Shown piece by piece: positions 1 to 12,054 of a stretch of 64,000 nt of DNA. The DNA is taken from positions 2,232,001 through 2,296,000 of the forward strand of contig NZ_JAPEOK010000001.1 of the NCBI RefSeq assembly GCF_026341515.1, in the 5' to 3' direction. The first letter of the stretch is position 1. The number at the start of each line of letters is the position of its first letter. This DNA is from Streptomyces sp. NBC_00878. GTDB taxonomy: Bacteria > Actinomycetota > Actinomycetes > Streptomycetales > Streptomycetaceae. The position numbers and the translations under genes are program-made. Under the pieces are notes generated by a model. That model was not told the DNA's origin. It saw only the letters and a list, made by a program, of their open reading frames with translations, and made no database searches.

Positions 1-792
1 GCCACCGCCGTCTGCGCACTGCTCTTCCTCGTCCCCTTCTATCTGATCGTCCGCAACGCCCTGTCCACGGACGCCGAGATCACCGGCGAGAACTGGAAGT
101 GGTTCCCGACCGACATCCAGTGGGGCAACGTCTCCGAGCTGTTCGACGACCCGACGGTCCCGTTCGCCCAGTCCCTGTGGAACTCGACGGTCGTCGGCGT
201 CCTGCACACCATCGGCACGCTGCTGGTCTGCTCGCTCGCCGGCTACGGCCTCGCCCGCATCCCGTACAAGCACGCCAACAAGATCTTCTACGCGGTCCTG
301 GTGACCCTGATGGTCCCGGCCGCCGTCACCTTCGTACCGAGCTTCGTGCTGGTCTCGTCGCTCGGCTGGGTATCGAGTATGCAAGGTCTCATCGTTCCGG
401 GGCTCTTCAGTGGTTTCACCTGCTTCCTGTTCCGGCAGTACTTCCTGGGGTTCCCCAAAGAGCTGGAGGAGGCGGCGCGTGTGGACGGGCTCGGCTACTG
501 GGGTGCGTACTGGCGCATCGTCGTGCCCAACTCGCTGAACTTCTTCGCCGCGATCGCGACGATCACCTTCATCAGCGGCTGGAACGCCTTCCTGTGGCCG
601 CTGGTCATCGGCCAGGACCAGGAGGCATGGACCGTGCAGGTCGCGCTCTCCTCGTACATGACCAACCAGACGGTCAATTTCCACCTGATCTTCATGGCCA
701 CCGCCATCTCGATCCTGCCCCTGGTGCTCGTCTTCCTGTTCCTCCAGCGCTGGCTGGTGCAGGGGGTCGCGCAGACCGGCATCAAGGGCTGA
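1..792 (+). CDS. Carbohydrate ABC transporter permease, MalG type (5' truncated)
   Basis: The reading frame is open from the first base of the window, so the start lies upstream. About 263 residues are visible, nearly a full inner-membrane permease of the binding-protein-dependent sugar importer class. Several hydrophobic helices are present, and the EAA loop that contacts the ATPase is clear (EAARVDGLGYWGAYWRIVVP). The C-terminus ends in a last helix and a short basic tail, as in MalG-like proteins. The beta-galactosidase start lies 12 bases downstream behind an AGGAGA ribosome-binding site, so both are probably in one operon, with the importer bringing in a galactoside. The substrate cannot be read from the sequence. 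Confidence 0.9.
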   Translation, partial: ATAVCALLFLVPFYLIVRNALSTDAEITGENWKWFPTDIQWGNVSELFDDPTVPFAQSLWNSTVVGVLHTIGTLLVCSLAGYGLARIPYKHANKIFYAVLVTLMVPAAVTFVPSFVLVSSLGWVSSMQGLIVPGLFSGFTCFLFRQYFLGFPKELEEAARVDGLGYWGAYWRIVVPNSLNFFAAIATITFISGWNAFLWPLVIGQDQEAWTVQVALSSYMTNQTVNFHLIFMATAISILPLVLVFLFLQRWLVQGVAQTGIKG

Positions 793-3864
<3,072 letters not shown>

Positions 3865-3883
3865 CAATGTTACCGGTCACATT

Positions 3884-3911
3884 GGCCGTCCGGCACTCCA
3901 GCCGGACGGCC
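3884..3911. terminator. Rho-independent-like hairpin after lacZ
   Basis: A perfect 11-bp stem (GGCCGTCCGGC at 3884-3894, GCCGGACGGCC at 3901-3911) encloses a 6-base loop, 20 bases past the lacZ stop and before the next start. There is no U tract, as is common in Streptomyces. It probably separates the sugar operon from the exporter operon. Confidence 0.7.
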
Positions 3912-3948
3912 GTGTCCGTGTGTCCCCGGCTCCCCGGAGGTTCCCCGC

Positions 3949-4944
3949 GTGAGTGGCTCCATCGAGGTCAGCGGGCTGTCCCGCACCTTCCACACCACCG
4001 TCCGCCGCCCCGGGTTCGCGGGCGCGCTCAGATCCCTCGTCAATCCGGAGCGGGTCGCCAAGGACGCCGTCTCCGACATCACCTTCGACGTCGCCCCCGG
4101 TGAACTCCTCGCCCTGCTCGGGCCGAACGGCGCGGGCAAGTCCACCACGATCAAGATGCTCACCGGCATCCTCACCCCCACGTCCGGCGAGGCACGGGTC
4201 GCGGGCGTGGTCCCGTACCTGGAGCGGGAGCGCAACGCGCGCAACATCGGGGCCGTGTTCGGGCAGCGCACCCAGCTGTGGTGGGACCTTCCGGTGCGGG
4301 AGTCCTTCGCGATCCTGCGCGACATCTACGACGTCCCCGAGGCCGAACACCGTACGAGACTGCGGGAGTTCGACGAGCTGCTCGACCTGTCGTCGTTCTG
4401 GGACACCCGGGTACGGCATCTCTCGCTCGGCCAGCGCGTGCGCTCCGACCTGGCCGCCGCGCTGCTGCACGATCCGCCGGTGGTGTTCCTCGACGAGCCC
4501 ACGATCGGCATGGACGTGGTGGTCAAGGAGCAGGTCCGCGAGTTCCTCCGGTACCAGGTGGAGGAGCGCTCGCGGACGGTGCTGCTCACCACGCACGACA
4601 TGACGGAGGTGGAGCGGCTCGCCGAGCGGGTCGTCCTGATCAACCACGGGCGGCTCGTCCTGGACGGCACCCTGGACGAGATCCGGCGGAAGTTCGGCTC
4701 GACCTGGCAGGTGCGGGTGACGCTGGCCGACCCGCACGCGCCCGTCGAGGCGTTGCCGGGGATGGTCCTGGTGCGGCGCGAGGGCCCCCAGGTGGTGTTC
4801 GGCCCCGACGGGCCCGCGGCACCGGCCATGCACCAGGCGCTGAAGCGGGTCATCGAGCGGTACGAGGTGACCGACATCGCCCTGGACGAGGCCGACCTGG
4901 AGGACGTGATGCGCGCCGCGTACGTCCAGTCGGGGAGCGAGTGA
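3949..4944 (+). CDS. ABC-2 type exporter ATP-binding protein
   Basis: A 331-residue ATPase with Walker A GPNGAGKST (residues 58-66), a signature variant LSLGQRVRSD, Walker B VVFLDEP and a downstream switch histidine (LLTTHD). The N-terminal lead-in and C-terminal domain fit the ATPase of the uncharacterised three-component ABC-2 exporters (COG4586 type) that work with two dissimilar permeases. The GTG start is preceded by a GGAGG site. The next gene begins immediately after the stop, so ATPase and permeases are translationally coupled. Substrate unknown; drug or lipid export is the usual guess for this class. Confidence 0.88.
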   Translation: MSGSIEVSGLSRTFHTTVRRPGFAGALRSLVNPERVAKDAVSDITFDVAPGELLALLGPNGAGKSTTIKMLTGILTPTSGEARVAGVVPYLERERNARNIGAVFGQRTQLWWDLPVRESFAILRDIYDVPEAEHRTRLREFDELLDLSSFWDTRVRHLSLGQRVRSDLAAALLHDPPVVFLDEPTIGMDVVVKEQVREFLRYQVEERSRTVLLTTHDMTEVERLAERVVLINHGRLVLDGTLDEIRRKFGSTWQVRVTLADPHAPVEALPGMVLVRREGPQVVFGPDGPAAPAMHQALKRVIERYEVTDIALDEADLEDVMRAAYVQSGSE

Positions 4945-4946
4945 CC

Positions 4947-5753
4947 ATGGCAACCGTCCTCCAGGGCTGGCGGGCCGCCCGCGTCACCCCGCTCGGCGAA
5001 CTCCACACCCCGCCACGGATGACCGCCGCACTGCTCCGCCTGACGGTGCAGGTGGTACTGGTCGCGTCCCTGTGGCACGGCCTGTACGCGGCCACGGGTA
5101 CGACGGCCGGTCTGACCAAGGACCAGGCCGTCACGTATGCCGTACTGGCCGTACTGGCCACCCGAATACGGGAGTTGGACCAGTACGCGGGCCGGGACAC
5201 CGTGCTCCAGCACATGCACTTCGGCACGATCATCTACTGGTATCTGCGCCCGCTCCCACCCCAGCGCTACTACGCGTTGCGGGCGCTCGGCGAGCAGCTG
5301 TACGGGCTTGTGTGGGTGCTCGCCGGATACGTGATCTGTCTGGCGGCCGGGGTCGTGGAGCCGCCCAGGTCGGCTGCCGTGGCAGGGGTGTTCGCGGTCA
5401 GCGCGTTCCTGGGGCAGTGGGTGCTGTACTACGTGATGCTCGCCATCGACCAGCTCTGCTTCTGGACGCTCCGCAACGGCGCGGCGATGCTGATCCTGAT
5501 CTTCGCGCAGAACCTGCTGTCCGGGGTGTACGCGCCGCTGTGGTTCTTCCCGGACTGGTTCATCACCATGAGCGGCTTCCTGCCGTTCCAGGCGACGCTG
5601 AGTGTGCCGCTGTCGCTGTACGTCGGCCGCGTCGAACTGTCCGACGCGGGCCCGCAGTTGGCCGTACAGGCCGCCTGGGTGGTGGCCCTCGCCCTGCTCA
5701 CCCGGCTGCTGTGGCGGCGGGCGGCCCGGCGCGTGATCTCGCAGGGAGGCTGA
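4947..5753 (+). CDS. ABC-2 family transporter permease (first subunit)
   Basis: A 268-residue polytopic membrane protein with about six hydrophobic helices. Its position directly after the ATPase and before a second permease matches the COG4587/COG3694 pair. The ATG at 4947 is preferred because GGGGAG lies 9 bases upstream; a GTG at 4941 overlapping the upstream stop (GTGA) is the alternative. It would form half of the membrane channel. Confidence 0.85.
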   Translation: MATVLQGWRAARVTPLGELHTPPRMTAALLRLTVQVVLVASLWHGLYAATGTTAGLTKDQAVTYAVLAVLATRIRELDQYAGRDTVLQHMHFGTIIYWYLRPLPPQRYYALRALGEQLYGLVWVLAGYVICLAAGVVEPPRSAAVAGVFAVSAFLGQWVLYYVMLAIDQLCFWTLRNGAAMLILIFAQNLLSGVYAPLWFFPDWFITMSGFLPFQATLSVPLSLYVGRVELSDAGPQLAVQAAWVVALALLTRLLWRRAARRVISQGG

Positions 5754-5754
5754 C

Positions 5755-6555
5755 ATGTCGACCAAGGCTCTTCGCGTCGTCTGGCGCATCACCCGGCTCA
5801 ACTTCCGTGCCCAGCTGGAGTATCGCTCCGAGTTCCTGATGATGATCGCGATCGGCGCGGTCTGGCAGGTGTCGGTGATCGTGTTCGCGACCGTACTGCT
5901 CACCAGGTTCAGCGGGATGGGCGGCTGGGACAGCTCGGACGTGCTGCTGATCCCGGCGACGCGGATGCTGGCGCACGGACTGTTCGTGCTGTTTCTGGGG
6001 CGGGTGCACGGGCTGGCCCGGCACATCCAGGAGGGGGTGATCGACACGTATCTGGTCCGCCCGATGCCGGTCCACCGCCAGCTCCAGCTGTCCTTCTTCC
6101 CCACCAACGCGATCGGTGACCTGACCGTGGCGGCGGGCCTGATGGCGGGCGCCCTGAGCCGCAGCGACCTGGACTGGACGGCGACCCGGATCACCTATCT
6201 GATCGTCTGCGTCCTCGGCGGAATGCTCCTGGAGGCGGCCCTGTTCACGGTGGTCGCGTGCGCGTCGCTGCGCTACCCGGCCGCCGACTACTGGGGCCGC
6301 TGGCTGGAGGAGCTGCTCGGCACGTTCGGCAGCTATCCGCTGAACGTGCTGCCGAAGGCGGTCGGCGGCTTCCTCACGTTCGGGCTGCCGCTGGCGTTCG
6401 TCGCGTACTTCCCGGCGGCGGTACTGACCGGGCACGACGCCGGTGTCCCGTACTGGCTGGCCGCGGTGTCGCCGCTCCTCGGCGCGGCGGCCTATCTGGG
6501 CTCGCGGCTGCTGTGGCGGTGGAGCCTTCGGCACTACACGGGAGTGAACGGGTAA
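5755..6555 (+). CDS. ABC-2 family transporter permease (second subunit)
   Basis: A 266-residue membrane protein with about six hydrophobic helices, starting two bases after the first permease stop. It contains the LxxRPxP loop (YLVRPMPVH) seen in this permease type. It should form a heterodimer with the first permease under the ATPase at 3949. The last 40 codons of this gene are duplicated almost exactly 10.2 kb downstream at 16652-16776, where they are a gene fragment. Confidence 0.85.
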   Translation: MSTKALRVVWRITRLNFRAQLEYRSEFLMMIAIGAVWQVSVIVFATVLLTRFSGMGGWDSSDVLLIPATRMLAHGLFVLFLGRVHGLARHIQEGVIDTYLVRPMPVHRQLQLSFFPTNAIGDLTVAAGLMAGALSRSDLDWTATRITYLIVCVLGGMLLEAALFTVVACASLRYPAADYWGRWLEELLGTFGSYPLNVLPKAVGGFLTFGLPLAFVAYFPAAVLTGHDAGVPYWLAAVSPLLGAAAYLGSRLLWRWSLRHYTGVNG

Positions 6556-6674
6556 CCGCGCCCGGCCCGTACTCCCCGTTACGCTCCCAGGGCGTGGCGG
6601 CGGACATCCGCCCGGAGGGTCGACCGGCGGTCGTCCCGTCGACCCAACAGGGCGTCACGGGCAAGGAGTTGAGG

Positions 6675-7955
6675 ATGGGCGCACAGGACACGCAGGCCGC
6701 GCAAGGGATCCGGGACACGGAAGACATGCGGGACGCGCAGGACACGCAGGACACGCGGGACGCGCAGGACACGCGGGACACGGCCGAGAGGCTGCGGGCG
6801 ATTCGCGACGAGTTGTCGGACCGTTTCTACGAGCGGGCCGACGTGGTGCGGACGTTGGTGGTGACGCTGCTGGCCGGACAGCACTCGCTGGTGCTCGGCC
6901 CGCCCGGAACGGCGAAGTCCGAGCTGGCCAGGGAGCTCACGGGCCGGGTCGAGGGGGCGTCCTACTGGGAGATCCTCCTGTCGAAGTTCACCGCGCCGAC
7001 AAGGATGTTCGGCCCGATCGACGTCGCCGCGCTGGCCCGGGGTGAGTACCGCCAGGTCTACGACGGCCGGGCCACGACCGCGCATGTCGCGTTCATCGAC
7101 GAGATCTTCAAGTGTTCCACGGCGGCGCTGAACGAGACGCTCGGCTACCTCAACGAGCGGATCTACCACCCCGAGAGCGGCGGCGAGCCGATCCGCTGCC
7201 CTCTGATCGGGGCCATCACGGCGAGCAACGAACTGCCCGGCGGAGAGGACACGGCCGCCATCTACGACCGGCTGCTGGTGCGGATCGAGGTCGGGTACCT
7301 GGCGGACCCGTCGAACTTCGCCGCGCTGGTCCGCTCCGCCGTCAACCGCCCCGTGGCCCCGACCCGGACCACCATCGAGCTGGCCGCGTTACAGCACGCC
7401 GTGACCGAAGCCGTCCCGGCCGTGGAGGTCCCCGACATGATCGTGGACGCGGTGTGCACGCTGCGGGCCGCCCTGCGCCGCAAGGAACTCGTCGCCTCCG
7501 ACCGCCGCTGGCGGCAGGCGGTGGGCCTGCTCCAGGCGTCCGCGTACCTCGACGGCCGCCCGGCGGTCGCCGAGACCGACCTGTCGGTACTGACCCACGT
7601 GCTGTGGGACTCCCCCGCCGAGCGCCCGACCGTCGAGCGCGAGGTGCTGCAACTGGTCAACCCCGACGCCAAGGAGGCGCTCGATCTGGCCGACGCCATC
7701 GAGGAGTTGGAGGCCCAGCTCGACGCCATGGCCGGGCAGTCCCGCGAGGCGCTGAGCGACTGGGTCATCAAGAAGGCGCACAACAAGCTCGCCATGGCGG
7801 GCAAACGGCTGGAGAAACTGCGCGAGGAGGCGGCGAGCGCCGGCCGCTCGACCGCCGCCATCGACCGGGTCACCGGCCGCCAGCGCGCGGTCCGCGCCCG
7901 CGTCCTCACGGAGGCCCTGGGCATGGACGCGAGCATGGTGCAGGCGCAGCTCTGA
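6675..7955 (+). CDS. MoxR-family AAA+ ATPase (RavA-like)
   Basis: A 426-residue AAA+ protein with Walker A GPPGTAKS (residues about 75-82), Walker B VAFIDEIFK, and a C-terminal helical part. The start ATG follows a GGAG site. MoxR ATPases act as chaperones with a von Willebrand factor A partner, and the next gene encodes exactly such a partner, as in RavA-ViaA. Residues 4-36 are an acidic/basic repeat (RDTQD, RDAQD, RDTRD) encoded by a degenerate tandem DNA repeat; they precede the fold and may be a disordered tail. A TTA codon at 7389-7391 suggests bldA-influenced translation. Client proteins are unknown. Confidence 0.88.
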   Translation: MGAQDTQAAQGIRDTEDMRDAQDTQDTRDAQDTRDTAERLRAIRDELSDRFYERADVVRTLVVTLLAGQHSLVLGPPGTAKSELARELTGRVEGASYWEILLSKFTAPTRMFGPIDVAALARGEYRQVYDGRATTAHVAFIDEIFKCSTAALNETLGYLNERIYHPESGGEPIRCPLIGAITASNELPGGEDTAAIYDRLLVRIEVGYLADPSNFAALVRSAVNRPVAPTRTTIELAALQHAVTEAVPAVEVPDMIVDAVCTLRAALRRKELVASDRRWRQAVGLLQASAYLDGRPAVAETDLSVLTHVLWDSPAERPTVEREVLQLVNPDAKEALDLADAIEELEAQLDAMAGQSREALSDWVIKKAHNKLAMAGKRLEKLREEAASAGRSTAAIDRVTGRQRAVRARVLTEALGMDASMVQAQL

Positions 7956-8014
7956 GTACGGGGAGCACTGGGGACGCCAGACGTGCTGTTGGCGCCGGGG
8001 CAGGTATCAGGACC

Positions 8015-9709
8015 GTGGACGAGACACCGGGCACGCTCGACGAGTTGGCGGGCCGGGCCGAGAGGTGGCGGAGCGTGTCCGCCACGGCTCCCGAGGGGCA
8101 GCAGCAGCCGCAGCGGCACACGGCGGTGGTGGTCGCGGACCGGTTCGACCGGATCACCTGGCGCGACACCTACGAGCAGTCGGCCGGACTGCGCGAACTG
8201 GCAGGGGAGTTGAACGAGCGCGACGTCCACACCACCAAGGGCACGACCGGCCCCGACGGCACCACCGACCTCCTGACCGATGCGTTCCTGGCCGCCTACA
8301 AGGTGAGGCCGCGGTTGCGCGAGCGCACGGAGATGGACCCCTCCCGGCTGGTCAACCACCAGGTCATCACGTCACTGATGGAGTCGGTGGAGTTCGCCGA
8401 GCTGCACCGGGAGACGGCCGGCGACCCCTACGCCGCCGCCATGGCCGTACTCGCCCAGGCCGCCGCGCTGCGCCGGATGCTGGAGCACTCCCGCGACGCG
8501 ACGGAACAGGCCGAGCGTGCGAAGAGGGCACAACAGGCCGCCGAGAGCGCGGCGACCGCAGTGGGCGAGGCGCTCCAGCGGGCAGCCGCCGAAGCCGATG
8601 GGAACGAAGGGGCGGACGAGGACGGCACCGTGTCACCCCCGACCCCGGCCGCAGCCAACGCCGTACGACAGGCGATCGAGGCGGCCGAAGCGGCCGAGGC
8701 CGCTGCGCGGCGGGCCGCCCAGGCCGCCGGGCAGGCCCTCGCGGCGGCGACCCCCGGCATCCGTGTCGCCGCGCGGAGCGCGGCGGCGAAGGCCGCCGAG
8801 GCGGTGCGGGAGGAGGCGGCGCTGATGCGGGCCTGGGGCGTCGGCCCCGGCGAGCTGGAGCGGATGCCGTTCGAGCAGCGCGCCCGGCTCGCGGAGCGGC
8901 TGCGCAGGAGCCGGCTCGCGGAGTGGGCCGAACTGATCGGCCGTTTCCGGCAGATGGCGGGCGGCGAGCGCGCCCGCAAGGTGGAGAACGCCGCCGGGGA
9001 GCTGGTCGGCGTCACGCTCGGCGATGACCTCTCCCGCGTGATCCCCTCCGAGCTGGCCAACCTGGGCCTGCCCGAGCTGCGCGCGGTGTTCGCCGCGCGC
9101 TACGCCGCCGGGGAGCTGATGCTGTACGACAGCCAGGGCGAGCAGGCCACCGGCCGGGGCGCGGTCATCGCGTGCGTGGACACCTCGCACTCCATGTACG
9201 AGGCGGGGCCGGGCGGAGTCACCCGGGAGGCGTGGGCCAAGGCGTGCGCGCTGGCGCTCCTTGATCAGGCTCGGGACGCGGGGCGGGACTTCGTCGGCAT
9301 CCTGTTCTCCGCGGCCGACAAGCTCCAGGTGCACCGCTTCCCGGCCGACCGGCCCGCCGACATCGCCCAGGTCCTCGACTTCGCGGAGACGTTCCTCGGT
9401 GGCGGCACGAGCTACCAGCGGCCTCTGTCGGCGGCCGGCGCTCTGCTGGAGGAGGAGTTCAACGACGCCGCCCGCATGCGCGGCGACATCGTGATGCTCA
9501 CCGACGACGACTGCGGCGTCACCGAGGAATGGATGCGCGACTGGAACGAAGCGAAGCACCGACTCGGCTTCCGGGTCTTCGGCGTGGCGATCGGCGCCCC
9601 GCGCGTAGCCGAGGCCGACTCGGTCCTGGACGCCCTGTGCGACAACCTCCGCGCCATCGAGGACCTGACCGACGTCCACGCGGCAGCCGACCTGTTCCGG
9701 GTGATCTGA
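8015..9709 (+). CDS. VWA domain protein, MoxR partner (ViaA/CoxE-like)
   Basis: A 564-residue protein if the GTG at 8015 is used; it has only a weak AGGA upstream, so the start is uncertain. The C-terminal third is a VWA domain with an intact metal-binding MIDAS motif (DTSHS, near residue 388) and further conserved acidic and threonine residues. The middle is an Ala/Glu-rich, probably coiled-coil region. The gene lies 59 bases after the MoxR ATPase gene in the same direction, the standard arrangement for MoxR-VWA pairs thought to remodel or load metal into partner complexes. Confidence 0.85.
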   Translation: MDETPGTLDELAGRAERWRSVSATAPEGQQQPQRHTAVVVADRFDRITWRDTYEQSAGLRELAGELNERDVHTTKGTTGPDGTTDLLTDAFLAAYKVRPRLRERTEMDPSRLVNHQVITSLMESVEFAELHRETAGDPYAAAMAVLAQAAALRRMLEHSRDATEQAERAKRAQQAAESAATAVGEALQRAAAEADGNEGADEDGTVSPPTPAAANAVRQAIEAAEAAEAAARRAAQAAGQALAAATPGIRVAARSAAAKAAEAVREEAALMRAWGVGPGELERMPFEQRARLAERLRRSRLAEWAELIGRFRQMAGGERARKVENAAGELVGVTLGDDLSRVIPSELANLGLPELRAVFAARYAAGELMLYDSQGEQATGRGAVIACVDTSHSMYEAGPGGVTREAWAKACALALLDQARDAGRDFVGILFSAADKLQVHRFPADRPADIAQVLDFAETFLGGGTSYQRPLSAAGALLEEEFNDAARMRGDIVMLTDDDCGVTEEWMRDWNEAKHRLGFRVFGVAIGAPRVAEADSVLDALCDNLRAIEDLTDVHAAADLFRVI

Positions 9710-9741
9710 CCCGGCAGCCTCAGAAAGGAAGCGTTCCTCCA

Positions 9742-9789
9742 GCCGAGTCGCCGACAACAACCGTCGCCGAGTCTCCGATAACCACCGTC
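9742..9789. repeat. Two-copy 24-bp tandem repeat
   Basis: Copies at 9742-9765 and 9766-9789 differ at only a few positions (GCCGAGTC...CCGTC unit). They lie between the VWA gene and the frameshifted membrane-protein gene. No function is evident; slipped-strand duplication is the simplest explanation. Confidence 0.6.
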
Positions 9790-9846
9790 CAATACTCCAG
9801 CCGCAGATCGTTGTGTGCCCGGGTCTTACTGCCGCGCGAGTATCGG

Positions 9847-10283
9847 ATGAGACGGTCCCGGAGGCTCTTGTTCTTATGGTTGATCTTCGCGGGCACGCTG
9901 AGCCTCCCGGGAGGGATGCTGGCCGATGATGACCTGTCCGCCGCGATTGCCATCCCCTTCACCATCGCGTGGGTGACGTTCATGGGGTGGCTCTTCTACG
10001 CCGCCCTGAGACAAAGTATTCGGAGGGCAATTCGGCCAGCGTGGTCGTGTACGCCTACGGCCGGGACGGCAGCAGGGTGCTGCTGCCGTTCGTCGACGAT
10101 CTGCACGTCGACGTCGGGTACGAACTCGCCGTGCTGATGGCGGCCTGGCAGGAGCTGCGCGGTGCGGACTGGTCGCCGGACCCGGCGGCCGCAGTTCTCA
10201 TCGGACGCCGCGGCCCCACGTACGTGGCCAACTGCGGGACTCGTTGGGAGGCAGGCATGTGGCTACCACCTCAGGCACCGTGA
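9847..10283 (+). pseudogene. Frameshifted small membrane protein
   Basis: The first frame from ATG 9847 gives a basic start, two hydrophobic helices (LLFLWLIFAGTLSLP and a second near AIPFTIAWVTFMGWLFYAAL) and stays plausible until about 10015. After that, coding character moves to another frame (YSEGNSASVVVYAYGRDGSR onward) and runs to 10283. A one-base indel near 10010-10035 would join them into a protein of about 140 residues. It may be a true pseudogene or a sequencing error. No ribosome-binding site is obvious. Family not recognised. Confidence 0.5.
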
Positions 10284-10311
10284 CGACGATCCGCGCGAGG
10301 TCCTCGCGCCC

Positions 10312-12054
10312 TCAGCGCGTCGCCGGCAGGTTCGCCGCAGCCGCGTCGGCGAGTCGGGTGGCCAGGCGGCGGAGCTCGTCCGCAGACCAATCCCGGTCCC
10401 CTCTGACGGTGACGTCCAGCGTCTCGGACAGGGTGCGTTGCGAGCCGTCTGAGTACGTCCGCTGCACCACCCTCACCCGGACCATGTTCTCGCCGTCCAC
10501 CTCCGGCTGGACGAACGCGCGGCGGCCCCGGATCCGGGTGGGCGTGCCGTCGGCGGCCGTGGGCGACTGACCGCGGTCGAAGCGCAGACCGACCTGGAGG
10601 TGACTGGTGGTGCTCCAGAACTTGCACAGCCAGTTCCCGAAGCCCGGCGTCGGTGCGTTCGCGTCGACGCCGGGCACCGCTTCGAGCGCCTTGGCGTCCA
10701 GCAGCGCGCATGCGTCGCTGTGGAAGAGCGAGTCCTCGGGGAACGTCGTCGTACGCCGGGGAAGCTCCCCCTTGTTGAGAACGGCGACCGCGTTGTCGGC
10801 GGCGACGTCGGCGATCTCGCACAGCGGCGCCGACGCGTTGTCGTCTGTCTTCGCCACGACCGCCACGGTGACGTCGTCGTCGGCAGGCAGCAGCAGCCGG
10901 ACGCACTTGTTGCTCTCCGCCGGCTGCTTCACCACCTTGACCCGGCCCTCGGTCTTCGTGGCAGCCGTCGTCGCCTCCTGACCGTTGTCGAGGTCGACCA
11001 TGACATCGACCTCGTCACCGCCCGCGCGCTCAACGAGGACATCACACCGGTCAAAATTCCCATATGCGACGTCTTGTGCAGTGTGTCCGAATCGCCCCAG
11101 GGCGGCGGGCACGGTCAGAGCACAGGGGTCGGCGCTGCGGTGGTCCCCGAAACGGGACCCGGTCTCCGGTGTGTTCAAGGGCCATAGGAATGCCAGGGCG
11201 GCGATGGACACGACCAGGGCGGCAGTGACCGTCCACCGCCACCGCGCCCCGAGTGACGGCGGCTTCTGCCGCGGCGGACGCGGCGGCACCCAGGGACCGG
11301 GGTGGCCAGTGTCCGGCGTCGCGTCGACCGCGCGATTGCGTACGAGGGCGATCTTGTGGCCGAGGCCAGTGGCCCGGTCCTGTGGATCCGGCCGGTTCTT
11401 GGCGCGCAGGGCGTCCCGCATCTGAGTGAAGACGTCCGCCATGGGCACCGGGTCCGGGGCGCCCGGCACGCCGTCCTCCAGTGTCCTGATCAGATCGCCG
11501 GTAAACGCCGGGTACGTCTCGTCGGGCGGGGCGTAGGACGCCTCCCCCTTCGCGCACGCCGTCATCAGGTACGTACGGTCGATCACCGTGCGGTTCGCGA
11601 GCTCCGCCGCGGGTCCCATGTACCCGGTGACGGCGGCTCCCGAGTGGCAGCAGTCGAGGACCATGACCTGGTTCTCCGCCCGGCGGTCGCTCAGCAGGAC
11701 CTCCCGGAGATCGCGGTACCTCACCACGCCGTAGAGCCCGTCCGGGGGAGCCTTCGGCAGCATGAGGCACAGGTCGCCGTCGCCGGCCACGCAGCCGTGA
11801 CCGGCGAAGTAGACGAGGAGCGTGTCGGTCGCGGCCCGCGCGGCCGCCTGTACGGCCTCCAGGACCTGATCCGATGTGGCCGGGTTGGACAGGACGACAC
11901 AGTGCTCAGCGGGCAGCCCCCACAGGGCGGGATCCGTGAGTAGCCGCTTGAGCTTCCGTACCCCCGTGGCCACCGTCGGCAGCGGGGGCATCTCCTCGTA
12001 CTTGCCCACGCCGATAAGGACCGCGCGGGACGCGAGGGGATTGGCCTGGTGCAC
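10312..12054 (-). CDS. Caspase-like (peptidase C14) membrane protein with extracellular lobes
   Basis: A 580-residue protein starting at a GTG that overlaps the stop codon of the upstream small gene (TAGTG). The N-terminal 250 residues are a caspase-fold protease with the catalytic histidine in YFAGHG (H86) and cysteine in VLDCCHSG (C136). One transmembrane helix lies at about residues 273-293, after a proline-rich linker. The outer part contains two similar Cys-containing lobes (SADPCALTVP... and HSDACALLDA...) reminiscent of lipoprotein-like DUF3558 lobes. The protease would face the cytoplasm and the lobes the outside. Coupling to an EACC1-like protein suggests a conflict or regulated-proteolysis role. 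Confidence 0.82.
   Translation of the reverse strand: MHQANPLASRAVLIGVGKYEEMPPLPTVATGVRKLKRLLTDPALWGLPAEHCVVLSNPATSDQVLEAVQAAARAATDTLLVYFAGHGCVAGDGDLCLMLPKAPPDGLYGVVRYRDLREVLLSDRRAENQVMVLDCCHSGAAVTGYMGPAAELANRTVIDRTYLMTACAKGEASYAPPDETYPAFTGDLIRTLEDGVPGAPDPVPMADVFTQMRDALRAKNRPDPQDRATGLGHKIALVRNRAVDATPDTGHPGPWVPPRPPRQKPPSLGARWRWTVTAALVVSIAALAFLWPLNTPETGSRFGDHRSADPCALTVPAALGRFGHTAQDVAYGNFDRCDVLVERAGGDEVDVMVDLDNGQEATTAATKTEGRVKVVKQPAESNKCVRLLLPADDDVTVAVVAKTDDNASAPLCEIADVAADNAVAVLNKGELPRRTTTFPEDSLFHSDACALLDAKALEAVPGVDANAPTPGFGNWLCKFWSTTSHLQVGLRFDRGQSPTAADGTPTRIRGRRAFVQPEVDGENMVRVRVVQRTYSDGSQRTLSETLDVTVRGDRDWSADELRRLATRLADAAAANLPATR

Noticed and set aside
9720..9983. Minus-strand frame with a VVIGDSATVVVGDSAGG pattern
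   Set aside because: The repeat merely reflects the 24-bp tandem DNA repeat, and the frame is antisense to the membrane-protein relic.
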